A DNA stretch of 64,000 bases. Source: Botrytis cinerea B05.10. Lineage: Eukaryota > Ascomycota > Leotiomycetes > Helotiales > Sclerotiniaceae. Below, in pieces: positions 35,851 through 46,961 of this stretch (the stretch's first letter is position 1; each line of letters starts with the position of its first letter). The translations under genes and the position numbers were made by a program. The DNA lies in NCBI RefSeq assembly GCF_000143535.2, contig NC_037319.1, positions 1 to 64,000 on the forward strand, read 5' to 3'. The notes beneath the pieces are model-generated. The model searched no databases. It was not told the origin of the DNA and saw nothing but the letters and a program-made list of their open reading frames with translations.

Positions 35851-37113
35851 ACTCTGTAGCCAACTCAGCCTTTCGTTGACTAACAGACCTACTCATAGCC
35901 GACGCGTTATCCTTCAGGATATTGTATGGGGGCAACTTCAAATTGGACGTTGAGTCGTACTGGCCGTTTTGATTGGATCCAAAGGGAGTCTTAGAGTCAG
36001 ATTTTTTGAATGAAAAGAGGCCATTTCCTCGAATTGATGACATGAGTGCACTATTAATGGTGGTTCTGATCCAGAATGTGAACAGCTGGAATACAGCTAA
36101 CAATAACAGTACCGAAGATCTCTGCAATTTTGAAGAGTAATGTCAGTGAGGAGGTACCAGAAAACATTCACACAATGAGCATTTTAGATCGCTGACAAGC
36201 GTTTAAGGAGACTGATATCAATGAAAATGACTATATGAACGAAGACAGCGTACACAATAATGATAGGAACAGAATTCAGCCGCCATCACCATCTTCTTAT
36301 GCAAGCAATGAGACAACGGGAGACAACGGGTGACAACAAGAAAGAAGAACTGGGAGATATCGAGGCCAAAAGAAACATTATGAAATAGGAGGATAGAGCT
36401 TCTGGGACTTCGAGGAAACCTTCTAATAAATCCGGCAAAGTCTATCCATACACATCATCTATGCTTTTGTGATCTGAACACTCACCAGATTGGCATATAG
36501 ACAGTGTAATAGCTGTAGAAAAGGTGGAAGAACTGTTAGATGTAAAGTTCAAGATAAATTTCAAGACAGACGTGAGATTTGAAATCTGACCGGTATCAGA
36601 AAAATGGAACAATTTGATGGCTAGTTCTTGGGGAATCGAAGATCAGACTTGCTGAATCCCAAGATTTCGTACAATTTTGGCATCGGGACTGTATAGGCAA
36701 GAATTATAGTCTAGGATCTCTGGAACATTTGTTAGATGAAGGTTCATGAAGCGAGAATAAAAAAAAGGAACATGGAAAGTTTAAGTATCGAAGAACGAAT
36801 ACAAAGGAAAAGACTTTGTGGCTCACAACACAAAATGGCTCATTTGTTCAGAATGAACAATATTCAACATGGAGCGTTAATATTATTGCTACCACAATCT
36901 CAACTATGACTAGTGAATACAGTAAATTAGAGCAAGATATTTGAAGCAATCTTGCGAATAAATGGTATTCACTTGAATAAGGCAAACTAAGCCATGAATT
37001 GACAGAAAACCCTGAAATTGATTGAAAATATCTCTGCGAAACTCTTGCATTAATTCTTGACTTCACGCAACCAAACACAAAACTTTACCCAAAACGATCC
37101 TTCCTCATCGAAA
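35851..37113. other. Intergenic region without recognised genes
   Basis: About 1.26 kb holds no supported gene. A short tandem GGAGACAACGG repeat occurs near 36314-36335. Minus-strand frames at 35795-36127 and 36848-37078 lack motifs and were not called. Confidence 0.45.
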
Positions 37114-37965
37114 ATGTTCTCACAAAAGAGAAAAGCATCTTCTGATGCAGAAGATCCTGACGTATCATCCTCTCAAGGTCACCTCCCCGCTTCTGAACTC
37201 TCAATTACCCCATCAGGCATACAGCAAGGTCCAACAAAGCGAGCTTGCTCACAGAATTCGGTCTTCGAATCCATCGACAACTTTGGTATGGGCGCAGAAA
37301 TCAATAATGATTCCGGTGATCACGATGCTCCGAATCAATCTGAACAACCTACAGCACACTCTCTCAATGCAACCCACTCAGATCTTGATGAAGCTACTTC
37401 ACCTCTCGCTCAAATGTCTGCTGCTAGCCGAGAAAGAAAAACTGCGCGTACAAAAGCTCTGCAGGAAAAGATAGGCTTTGAAGCTTGGAGAAAAATAGTG
37501 GAGGCCAATACAAAGACGACCGCAGTAACACAGCTCCGGGTCAAAGAATCGGATCGACGCAATAAGCTCCTACCCATGACGCCGGGTGGCAGAATCAATC
37601 TTTACACAACCTATCTTCCCATCGATTGGGTTTGTCGCGAGATGTGGAATACGCAATCCCAGGAGGTTGGAGCTGCATTCAACGCAGTATTCAAGAGCTA
37701 TTTCGATGGCAGTTCTGAGTTTCGTGTCTGGCCCGAGCCATCTGATTGGGACTTGTTCGAGAAGTATCCAAAGACCGGTATGAAGAACTTGGGTAGAGCC
37801 AGAGATTTTGTGGTCTTTTGGGAGTGGGATTATCAAGATAGGATTTGGGAATATACTTCGAATAAGGCTTCTTTGAAAGGCTGTTTGGAAATGTTTATGA
37901 ACGGGGATGATGTGAGGAGATATCAGGATTTTCTAGCTAGACCGATGACGAATCATCGATCATAG
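37114..37965 (+). CDS. Hypothetical protein, 283 aa
   Basis: This single-exon frame starts at the ATG at 37114 (MFSQKRKASSDAEDP); the frame is open further upstream but has no earlier ATG. The first 100 residues are Ser/Asp/Gln-rich and probably disordered, with a basic QKRKAS segment that could act in nuclear import. A charged helical stretch (ASRERKTARTKALQEKI, about residues 112-128) precedes a C-terminal region rich in Trp and Phe (FRVWPEPSDWDLFEKYPK, WEWDYQDRIWEY). I recognise no family. The length, composition and absence of stops make it a likely real gene. Its neighbours give no functional hint. Confidence 0.6.
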   Translation: MFSQKRKASSDAEDPDVSSSQGHLPASELSITPSGIQQGPTKRACSQNSVFESIDNFGMGAEINNDSGDHDAPNQSEQPTAHSLNATHSDLDEATSPLAQMSAASRERKTARTKALQEKIGFEAWRKIVEANTKTTAVTQLRVKESDRRNKLLPMTPGGRINLYTTYLPIDWVCREMWNTQSQEVGAAFNAVFKSYFDGSSEFRVWPEPSDWDLFEKYPKTGMKNLGRARDFVVFWEWDYQDRIWEYTSNKASLKGCLEMFMNGDDVRRYQDFLARPMTNHRS

Positions 37966-40900
37966 CTGGATTATTCGCCTGTATCAGGAAGCCGTCGAGG
38001 AAGCATGGATATTCTGGCGGAGTAAGGGATATATTGTGCGGGGATGCTGTGTTTCCGGGGTGGTATATGGAGCTTTACATTGATTGCGGTATTGTGCAAG
38101 ATTTCTCTATGATTCTTTGAGATTGGGAGTGAGGAAATGTACATAAAGAGATTACGGCTGCTATAGATCAAGCGTGGAGTAACTATTGGGGGATTTAAGC
38201 ACAATACTGTAGATTTGATCTGACAAATAATGACTTGAAAATACAAGCCCGATCAATTAAATCGACCTTTTCCTCTGTCGTACTGTTTTCACCTCTTTTT
38301 CTTCTTCTGTATTCTATCGCTTTTCTTGCCTTGAGTGACTGAAGCATCTTGTTCGTGATTGATGTTAGTTCCTGCTGGAGGATATCTTAATTTGGAGACC
38401 TAGAAGCCTCCCATCCTTCCTCGTAGAACTTCAAGCCCCCAAAATTCTTGCTACATCTCGATATTGCTTCTTTCAATGACTCATTCTTCTATATACTCAT
38501 TCTTTTTTATGTTCATTCTTCCCATCATTTGCTTATTTGCTGATTCAATCTTCCAGTCGTCCTCCCGGTACCAAGACCCGCCGCATAACTTTACTTAAAA
38601 GGCGTTGTCAAATTAGGATATTTTGGAAAGTTTAGAAGGTATTTCAAGCTGCTTTAGAGTTCAGAGTATGATTTAGAGGAGATGCAAAGAGGAGAATTGG
38701 GGAAGGGCAGTAGCTCACACGTACTACCTCTTTTCTAGTTGACCACCAGATCTACTGGTTCGGGTTCATCAGACAAATCTGACTTCCACATCGCTCGGTT
38801 TTGCATAGCTTCATTATCTTAATTGTGAGTGCGCCTACTTCCCACAGCACACTGAAAACTACTTCGCGGTGAAAAATTGGACTCCCTGATAGGCTTCTTG
38901 TCAAAAGACGAAGATCTTTAATCCAGTAATAAACGATCAATTTTTCAAAGAACACGCAGCTATGTTCAATCAACATACAGAATTTGCAGTTGATTAAAAT
39001 CTTGAAACACTCGGTAGTGATTTATTAAAGTCTACGAGAAAATTATCGTGCCGGTCTTTTTGCGGAGGGTTTTCATAAGTCGTGTTCCACCATGGACCAA
39101 TTCACTTGGTTTAATGACAACATGTGGATCATGATGCTTGATCGTATCTTGTCCTATGAAGTTTGGGTTCTTTGACACTGAAGAAATCCTCTAGGGGGGT
39201 CTTATTTGTGTTCAAGTCCTTTGGGCTCCAAGATAACGTGTGGTGTGCGAGCACATAATAGAATTGAGTTAACAGCGGCAAGTTTGAATCCAGGGGGTAC
39301 GCGAAGGAGAAGAAAACATTTTAATGCAGTCCCAAGTCTTACTAATACCATGGGAGAAGGAGAATAGATGCTAAGTTTATGAGTATCAACTTTCATGATC
39401 TATTTCAATGCATCACAGAGTCCGGACCGTAGTCCCACAACAGAAGGGCCTCAATTTCCGGATCCGATATATATTCAGAGAGTTCAAAATCAAAAGATAA
39501 GGAGCTTCGAGTTGTTGGACAGCACTTTGGACCTTATTGAAACACCTACGAATGAACCCTCTCTAGATAACCTCGGCTATTTTAAACGAATATTCAATGT
39601 CTTGAAATTCCAGGGTATTCTAGAACCATAACGTTAAACTCCCGGATGTACGACCTTTCAGAACCAAGAAATTCATCTGCAACTCTTGATATCAACTAAC
39701 TAAAGACATAAAGATTAATTCCAGTAAACGCAGGTGGAAATAAAATTGCAGCGAAGATTCATTCTAAACTCTTAGAGTCGAGGGCCGCGTGTGACCTACC
39801 TATATACCTCCTTACTAATTATCCAATTCTCAACATGCCCTCTTCATTTCCATCCTGTCTCTTGTTAACTTACGCTTACACTAACACTTACGCGATACAC
39901 GGAGCTATCTTTCCTCAACATCTCAGCTTTCACACCGGCAGGCAAAAATCTGCAAAGCAGCAAAACACAACTCCAATGTATGCAGAATATTATTGATCCA
40001 ACAAATTCGTGGAAAACTGTTTCTCACCGAGGCTACTCAGATGAATTCTTTTCACCTTGCTACACAACACAACGTAGACACAATTATTCTATCACGCAAA
40101 TTCCACCACCCTCGACTACTCCTTTTCCGTTAAAATATAGAGAATCCTCCTCAACGTACCTTAGTTCCTATGCAAAAACTTAAAACGTACATCCAAAATA
40201 ATACAGCATCCGCTCAAGATCTTCCCTAGGCAAATTCACCTTCCTCGGCATGAATCAAAGAGCATAGCTCTATCAACTCAGCCTGGCATAAAAGTCCCAT
40301 CCTTCTCTATAAAAATCGTATCATCCCATTACCAAAGCATCGATATACTTTATTCACATTCATAGAGATACATACCCTAATCAACATATGCACAATTCCT
40401 CCATCCCAACTACACCAATTCTTTTTCATTCTGGGATTTAGCTCAAGGCACCCTCCAAATTTCTCACATATAATCAATATATAAACCACACTTGCAAACA
40501 AATGCGGATAGACTAAATTTCCCCGACTATAACACCTAATCTCTAGCCCCGAGTTACTCAAGACTTCACCACCCCTTTAAACAACACAACACAATACCAC
40601 AGATTTTCCCTTTCCCCTTGAAAAGTAAAACGAACTAGATACCAACCCTAAATCAACCGTAAAAACAAAAACTCTAATCTAAAGAAAAATAGACAGCGGT
40701 AACCCCCAGCAGCACCAGGATGAGCTCCACAGTCAGTGCCAAGAACTCTAGACCGCACATAAGAAATCCTTAAGCATCACGCCCCGTGATTGATAGGAAA
40801 GAAATCATGAACTGGAGAGAAAGAAAAGAATGAAAATTTACAAATGAGATAGAACGCGAAAATGAAGAAGAGGGTGAGATTATATGTATCGATATCCATC

Positions 40901-41576
40901 TCCATGTCCCATACCTTCTACTCTTAGTCCGTAGTTGATTCATAACAATCATGATGAAAAGGAAGAAGAAACAGTGATTTATTTTCTTCCACCTACCTCC
41001 CCTTACTCTTTCTTCTCTCTCTCCTACCCACCCACCTATCCTACCTCTGCATCTCACCTCCTTCGCCCCTCACGCACCTCTCAACACCCGTAAGTAGAAT
41101 CACACACACTCATACACCCATCCGAAACCCAGCATCTTTCTCTACCTCTCACATCTCGAACTCCCGAGGACAAAAGGACACAAGAATACCAAAATGTTAA
41201 GTAGCAAGCAAGCAAGCAAGAATAGAAAGTTTATGAATTCAATGAATATCTATCTGTACCGGATCTATATGCACCTAGACATGAGAGATGACAAGATTTT
41301 GATTTTCTAATCAGGTCAGAAAAGAAGGAATGAAAGCAAGTAAACAAGCAAGCAGGCAAGCAAGCAAGCAAGAAATCCTAATTCCTTCTTTCAGAACACC
41401 ATCCACCCATCTATCTAAATCTTCGCTTCTTCTTCAACTCCGAATTCAAAGACGCAAGCCAGCCAGCCAACCAACTACCCTTTCATACACATATTCATTT
41501 ACTGTAATAATTTGTTTGATACTTGGAATCTACCTAGCTAGAATCTGAGGTTTTCCCCCTTCAGCCCAGAAAAAAT
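37966..41576. other. 3.6-kb gene-poor region with microsatellites
   Basis: No gene is supported. Two AAGC/CAAG microsatellite tracts lie at 41202-41220 and about 41334-41371, and pyrimidine-rich runs lie between 40980 and 41070. A 78-codon plus frame at 39395-39631 and a 67-codon one at 39980-40183 have no recognisable motif. The block near the 3' side of the 6-phosphogluconolactonase gene probably includes its terminator. Confidence 0.45.
41202..41371. repeat. AAGC-type microsatellites (two tracts)
   Basis: AAGCAAGCAAGCAAG occurs at about 41202-41220, and a longer interrupted tract of AAGCAAGC/AGGCAAGC units occurs at about 41334-41371. They are separated by unique sequence. The open frame spanning the second tract is a product of the repeat and is not a gene. 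Confidence 0.8.
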
Positions 41577-42362
41577 TCAAAGACTTCCTTTCCTAGGGAA
41601 ACTAACTCCTTCCACCGCTGCATTATCAACAAACCAACTACATCTTTCTCTGGCTCCCTCATTAACCAATGCACAAGGTAATCCATTTCCCTTTTCGAAA
41701 ATCTCCTTCATAATTTCCTTCTTTCCACCTCCTGTTGCTACAAAAGCTATCTTAACTCCATGTGTCACCACCGGCAATGTAAGTGTAATTCTCTTTGGTG
41801 GTGGTTTTGGACTATCTTCAATTGGCGCAACCCACGCATCTGTTTCCCTCAATAAAGCATGTCCTGGAAACAAACTACACGTATGACCATCAGGACCACA
41901 ACCCAATAGCAACAAATCAAAAATGGGCAATTTGACCGAATCCCGAGATGCGAAACTGCGCACAAGGAGTTGTTCATACTGATCTGCCAATTCTTGCACA
42001 TCGTTCAAGTGCGCCGTATCAATTGGGTGCACAGTAGGTTTGCCCATTTCGGCGGGAATTTTATCGAGGAGTTCGCTTTTGAGGAGTGCGTAATTGGAGT
42101 CTTCATGGTCGAGGGGAACGGCTCTTTCATCTGCGAAGAAGATTTCCCATTTGGAGAAGTGGATAATGTCGTCAGGACCGCTAGATGGGCCGAGTAAAGC
42201 CGCAGCGAGAGTTTTAGGGAGAGAACCACCTGAAACAGCGATTTTGAAGGCGTCGTGGCGGGCGAGACCGGCGGTTTGGGCTTGTACGATGTATTGGCGG
42301 AGAGTTGTGGCGAGGATGTCGACGGTTGGGAATGCGAAGAGATTAGGTTGTGAGCCAACCAT
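41577..42362 (-). CDS. 6-phosphogluconolactonase
   Basis: This enzyme hydrolyses 6-phosphoglucono-1,5-lactone to 6-phosphogluconate, the second step of the oxidative pentose phosphate pathway, in the cytosol; yeast homologues are SOL3 and SOL4. The intronless frame of 261 aa is full length for the family. Diagnostic stretches are AVSGGSLPKTL near residue 43, FFADERAVPLDHEDSNY near 75-91, and LLGCGPDGHTCSLFPGH near 151, followed by ITLTLPV and a C-terminal lysine-containing substrate region (ATGGGKKEIM). The start ATG at 42362 begins MVGSQPNLFAFPT, as expected. Upstream lies a GT-rich stretch (42380-42450). This is a conserved housekeeping gene. Confidence 0.95.
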   Translation of the reverse strand: MVGSQPNLFAFPTVDILATTLRQYIVQAQTAGLARHDAFKIAVSGGSLPKTLAAALLGPSSGPDDIIHFSKWEIFFADERAVPLDHEDSNYALLKSELLDKIPAEMGKPTVHPIDTAHLNDVQELADQYEQLLVRSFASRDSVKLPIFDLLLLGCGPDGHTCSLFPGHALLRETDAWVAPIEDSPKPPPKRITLTLPVVTHGVKIAFVATGGGKKEIMKEIFEKGNGLPCALVNEGARERCSWFVDNAAVEGVSFPRKGSL

Positions 42363-44554
42363 TTTTGCGATGTTTTAGATTATGTGAGGGTGGGTGAGGG
42401 TGTGGGTGAGAGTAAGGGTGGGAGGATTGGTGAATTGGTGAATTGGTGGTTGATATTGGTATGGAGTGAAATAGCTTCGCGTGATCTTTCTTCGGAAAGG
42501 AACAGAATTCTGGAAATGGAAATAGGAAGGTTGGAAGTTTGTGGGTGATTGATGCGAACGGAGTTGAGAGGGAATTTTGATGGTGGGGGTTTTGTGTTTT
42601 GGGTTTTGATGGGTTGGTTGCGATAAGTGGATTTTTTTCTTCCTTCTTCTTCTATCTGAAAGCGGTGGATTGATTAGATTGCTTGTTTGCGTGTCTGCTT
42701 GCAAAGAATTAAATTTTTTGACGATGACGATAATGGAAGGAAGGTGACGATGGTGGGGGGAATACACATATATAGGTATACATAAACTATACTAGGTAGG
42801 TATATATGGAAACAAAGCGTTTGCTATCGAAACATATAAATTATCTGCGAACGGATTTTATTATCATCGTACCTTTCGGTGCTCCTTGTTGCTGCTGGGT
42901 ACGAAAGGCTGATCAATTGATTTTTAATATATTCTCACGCCAAAACATAACCGATGTGGAAAAGGCTGGAAGATTATTTCAAGTGAAGCCTCAGAATGAA
43001 GATGATGCGTGAGGTGGTGAGTGATGTCTGTGATCTTCCAAACTTTTTCGGAAATTACTTTTCATGTGTTTTGGGCCCCGCAAAGATGGTGACGATGTTT
43101 TCGGTTCGATGGATACGAGATAAGAAAGAGTGCGTGCTTATATAATTGATGAGTAAGGCGACGTGAAGATGGAAATGAAAGCCGTACGAGAGAAAATATT
43201 TGGGGTCCAAAAATATCATCTTTCAAAGGATGTGCGGATCTATTATATTGACCCATCGAATAGCATCTCATATCTTCGCCCAAGTACGCCCACACTCACA
43301 TGTCCGGTGTACGCACTCCTGTCCATATCCATCCAAGGCAAAAGAAGGCGAGAGAAGGCATCCAACACACACGGGAGGAAATCCCCTTTAGTAACATGAG
43401 AATACGCACATACGTCCCTCTAACCTGCATGTCTATCTGAATGTAGCAATATTCTTTCTCAACATGGGATCCTGTACCGTGAAGCTGCGACTGGTAGTGG
43501 AAGGAGTCGTACTGATTAGTAGGCCTGTTTCACAGATATTTGTTTGTTAAAGGTGCTGTACATCTCAGGTCCACTCTCCTGAAGCCGATTCATTCGATTC
43601 AGCCCATGCATGCAAGATCTTGACTCCTGAGCCCGCGAGATTGAAACAAATTATTTCTTGGGAAGGAGTTTCGCTTCGTAATCTCTTGGGTGATTGCGTC
43701 TCGAGTAAGTTTGTATCTTCGGCCAAGCCAAGCGGCAGTTCGTTCTGATCAAGCAGTAGTTCTTCTCGGCTTCTCTCCACCGCTTTCACTCCACCGGAAT
43801 GTATACCGCTCTCCCTGAGGAATTGATTACCATTCTTTGATTGTTCTGGAGCTTCTGAACTGCTTTGATTGTTAATCGTCGAAGAATTCTCTCACGCGGG
43901 TCTACCCCTCCATGATCCGTCATCCATTGTCCATTGTCCCAAATCTTTCTTGGTGGGGTGAACTTGTGCTGCTCTGCAGCTCTTGTGGCCACCGACTGGT
44001 CACTGGTCAGTCATACAGAGTACAGACAGAGTACAGAGGAACACAAAACATATCCATCCGGCATTCCCGCGCAAAAAGGGGAAGATCTTCAATATATCTT
44101 CCTCTTTCCCGGTATCAATGCAGGAAATCAAGTATGTGGAAAGTTTGTTGTCATGCCGTGAAATCCTATTGAACCATACGAAGTATCCTATCTCCCTCCG
44201 AGCCTCCCATGGTGTACCCATCTCTTCGGATACTTCCTTATCATAATTCCTTGTGTTCCCGCTTTGATCCGTTCGCCTTACGAAGCTATCCAGAATCAAT
44301 TTCCACTATCGCTGTCTTGGCGCTTCGTCATACCTCACCTATCAGGTATCACCAATTGATGGCCCAGAGTACATCACGTGATCTTGGTGGGGTTGATTGA
44401 TCTCTCGGATCTCGTCCGATCGATACCTCCGCTGAAGCTCCGATTGTTTCTGTACGTTGTGCTTTTCGAGTCAGGAATTCATTATTGAATCCGACATTGA
44501 TTCGAGCGTCTTGAGTTTATCTTTTACACGATACCCCTTTTACCCGTTTGAGTT
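42363..44554. other. Intergenic region with low-complexity tracts
   Basis: Low-complexity GGGTGAGGGTG- and GGTGAATTGGTGAATT-type tracts occupy about 42385-42460, in the probable promoter of the 6-phosphogluconolactonase gene. Open frames on both strands between 42800 and 44400 are short, overlap one another and have no motif. A CACGTG hexamer lies at 44375-44380, 175 bp upstream of the phosphatase start, and could be a bHLH site. No gene is supported. Confidence 0.45.
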
Positions 44555-45687
44555 ATGGCTTCACCAAAATATCTTACTGGCGATCAATCTGCCATAAATC
44601 ATTTTATTGATCAATTTGATGTGCGTTAAGTCAGTCCTACAAAAGCTTTGAAGCTTGAATTTGTAGGGTGGATTAAGCTGACTCTCTTCGCTCTTCAGGT
44701 CTTTCTATTTGATTGCGATGGTATATACGATGATCAGTTCGCGAGGAGAAAGATGTGCTAATATGCAAAAGGTGTTCTTTGGTCCGGAGATCATATCTTT
44801 CCAGGGACGGTCGAGACCCTGGAATTGTTGAGATCCAAAGGTGCGCTCCCCAAATCCCGTTTAATCGCACTTTTAAGGAATACAAACGGTATTCCTCCTC
44901 ATGGAACAATAGCTGATCGTAAATTACTCTAGGCAAGAAAGTTGTCTTTGTAACAAATAATTCCACAAAATCGAGAACCGAATATCAGAAGAAGCTTACA
45001 GCCCTTGGTATACCAAGCAACGTTGATGAAATCTTTGGCTCAGCCTACTCCTCCGCAATTTACATCTCTCGAATTCTCAAACTTCCAGCGCCCAAGAATA
45101 AAGTCTTTGTTTTGGGTGAAAGTGGTATCGAAACAGAATTGAAAACAGAAGGAGTGGAATTTATTGGAGGAACAGATCCAGCATACCGTCGCGACATTAC
45201 ACCAGAAGATTATAAAGGAATCGCAGATGGCTCATTACTCGATGATGATGTTGGCGTAGTTTTGGCTGGCTTAGATTTTCACATCAATTATCTCAAGTTG
45301 TGTCATGCTTACCATTATCTTCGTCGAGGTGCAGTATTCTTGGCTACGAATACCGACAGCACTTTACCATCAAACCACACATTCTTCCCTGGTGCTGGAT
45401 CCATTTCAATTCCATTAATCAACATGATAGGAAAGGAACCAACGGCTTTAGGTAAACCAAACCAAGCAATGATGGATTCGATTGAGGGGAAATTCCAATT
45501 CGATCGTAAGAAGACATGTATGGTTGGAGATCGATTAAATACAGATATTAAGTTTGGTATTGAAGGAAAACTTGGTGGTACATTAGCCGTTTTAACGGGA
45601 GTCTCCAAAAAGGAGGAATGGGAGGCTGAAAATGCTCCAGTAGTACCTGCGTACTATGTTGATAAATTGAGTGATTTGAGGGGTTGA
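44555..45687 (+). CDS. 4-nitrophenylphosphatase / phosphoglycolate phosphatase (HAD, PHO13 type)
   Basis: This is a HAD-superfamily phosphatase that removes phosphoglycolate and related toxic side products of glycolysis. Exons are 44555-44620, 44699-44720 (22 nt), 44772-44840 and 44933-45687, giving 303 aa, the usual length. Splicing restores the catalytic FLFDCDGVLWSG (Asp-x-Asp, about residues 24-35), with the second exon carrying both Asp codons. Motif II is VTNNSTKSR, the motif III lysine lies in GKPNQAMM, and motif IV is MVGDRLNTDIKFG, all in order. The cap contains GLDFHINYLKLCHAYHYL. Acceptors are CTTCAG, CAAAAG and CTCTAG. All catalytic residues are present, so it should be active. 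Confidence 0.94.
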
Positions 45688-46961
45688 GATGTGGACAATT
45701 GTGGAGTAATATAGAGTGATAGAGGGGTAAAATATATGCAATATTACAACATGGAAGTAACGATATGATCAGTCCCTTACGCAGTAGAGTAGAAGATGAA
45801 TGGAACCCATGAAAGAAGGCAGATAGATAGTTGAATGATTGGAAGAGAAGAAAATCGGTGTTAAGGAGAGGAGTTCGGATAAATGACTAGTCAGGGAGTG
45901 AAAGACGTGGTAAATCTAGCCCCTCTATTCAACGATACATAGAAATAGAATCATTCCCGAGCGATTGAGACAAAGTTTCTGTATGGGTGGTATTGATCGA
46001 CGGATTATTTTCTTCTTGTAACTTCCTTATTTTGAATATCATCGAATGATTTTCATGGACTGACATTCTGTGGCTTGAAAATGGCTTTTGGTAATCATTA
46101 CTAGCCTGCGGTGTAGTGAAAAAGGGGTCTTGTCTCGCCTTGTTTTGCCTTGCCTTGCCTTGCCTTGTAGAAGACCCTACACAGGTACTTCTAATCGAGC
46201 GTAGCGAGGATGGGGGTTTGGGGGCTGGCCCCCATGGTGTAAAGAATTTGGAGGGTTGTGGGGAGTGCGTTGGGGGATATGATGTAATTGTATTTTATTC
46301 TTTGGTTGGTGTTTGGAGATTTTTGAGGGGGGAATGTATGAGACTGGTTGAGAGAATGGAGGAAAGAATAACGCTCCGCTGGGCCACTGCCGTGGAGGCC
46401 GTTTTCGCTTCGCTCTGGGAGAAATGATTCACAGAGTACAGTAGAGTATATGAGTCGGTTAACAAGTATGGCCATTTATCTTTGGAAATTGATTCATGTG
46501 TCATGTGTTTGTTTGAGGAATAAAGGAATGAATAATGCACCGTTACATAGGCGACTACCGTGGAGGCCTTTTCGCTTCGCTCTGATAGAGATATACATAA
46601 CGAGCTAGTTTTAAAAGGGGAGGGGGAGGGGGATCTCTGGGCATATCCATATCTTGGTAATGAAGTCCCTACATGCACATGCACCGGGGCTTGGGGCTTG
46701 GGGACTTGCCCACATTCTTCGTAGATAAATATAAAAATTGCAGAGATCCAATTCGATAATAAAATCACCGGAGCATATCCTCCGGCTTTGAATGTGCAAA
46801 TTTCCCTGGTTTCGGTAATTGTACTGGTTTGGGAGGGGCGGCAGGGCTAAGGTGGAAGGCGAGAGTAGGGGTTCAACAGGGCGGATGGATGACTGGCTTG
46901 AGACTGGGTTCGTGAAATCCTTGACAAAAACCAAATCTCCTCAAAAACCAACACCCCCACC
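45688..46961. other. Intergenic region with short GC-rich repeats
   Basis: No gene is supported. A CCTTG microsatellite lies at about 46138-46167 and a GGGGGCTGGCCCCC hairpin near 46220. Two copies of a 31-bp GC-rich unit occur at 46386-46417 and 46554-46584. Open frames overlap these repeats on both strands and look spurious. Confidence 0.5.
46138..46167. repeat. CCTTG microsatellite
   Basis: This is a short run of TTGCC pentamers (TTTTGCCTTGCCTTGCCTTG) about 0.8 kb upstream of the SET-protein start. Confidence 0.75.

Noticed and set aside
37057..37113. Upstream extension of the 283-aa hypothetical protein
   Set aside because: It needs a TTG start; the first in-frame ATG at 37114 is the natural choice.
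41330..41548. Small plus-strand frame beginning with repeated KQASRQASKQ
   Set aside because: It is the translation of the AAGC microsatellite and has no other support.
42375..42767. 130-codon minus frame rich in His, Pro and Thr
   Set aside because: It is low-complexity translation of GT-rich promoter sequence, with no domain and no homologous look.
46116..46934. Several overlapping frames on both strands upstream of the SET gene
   Set aside because: They cross microsatellite and GC-repeat sequence, overlap each other and show no motif.
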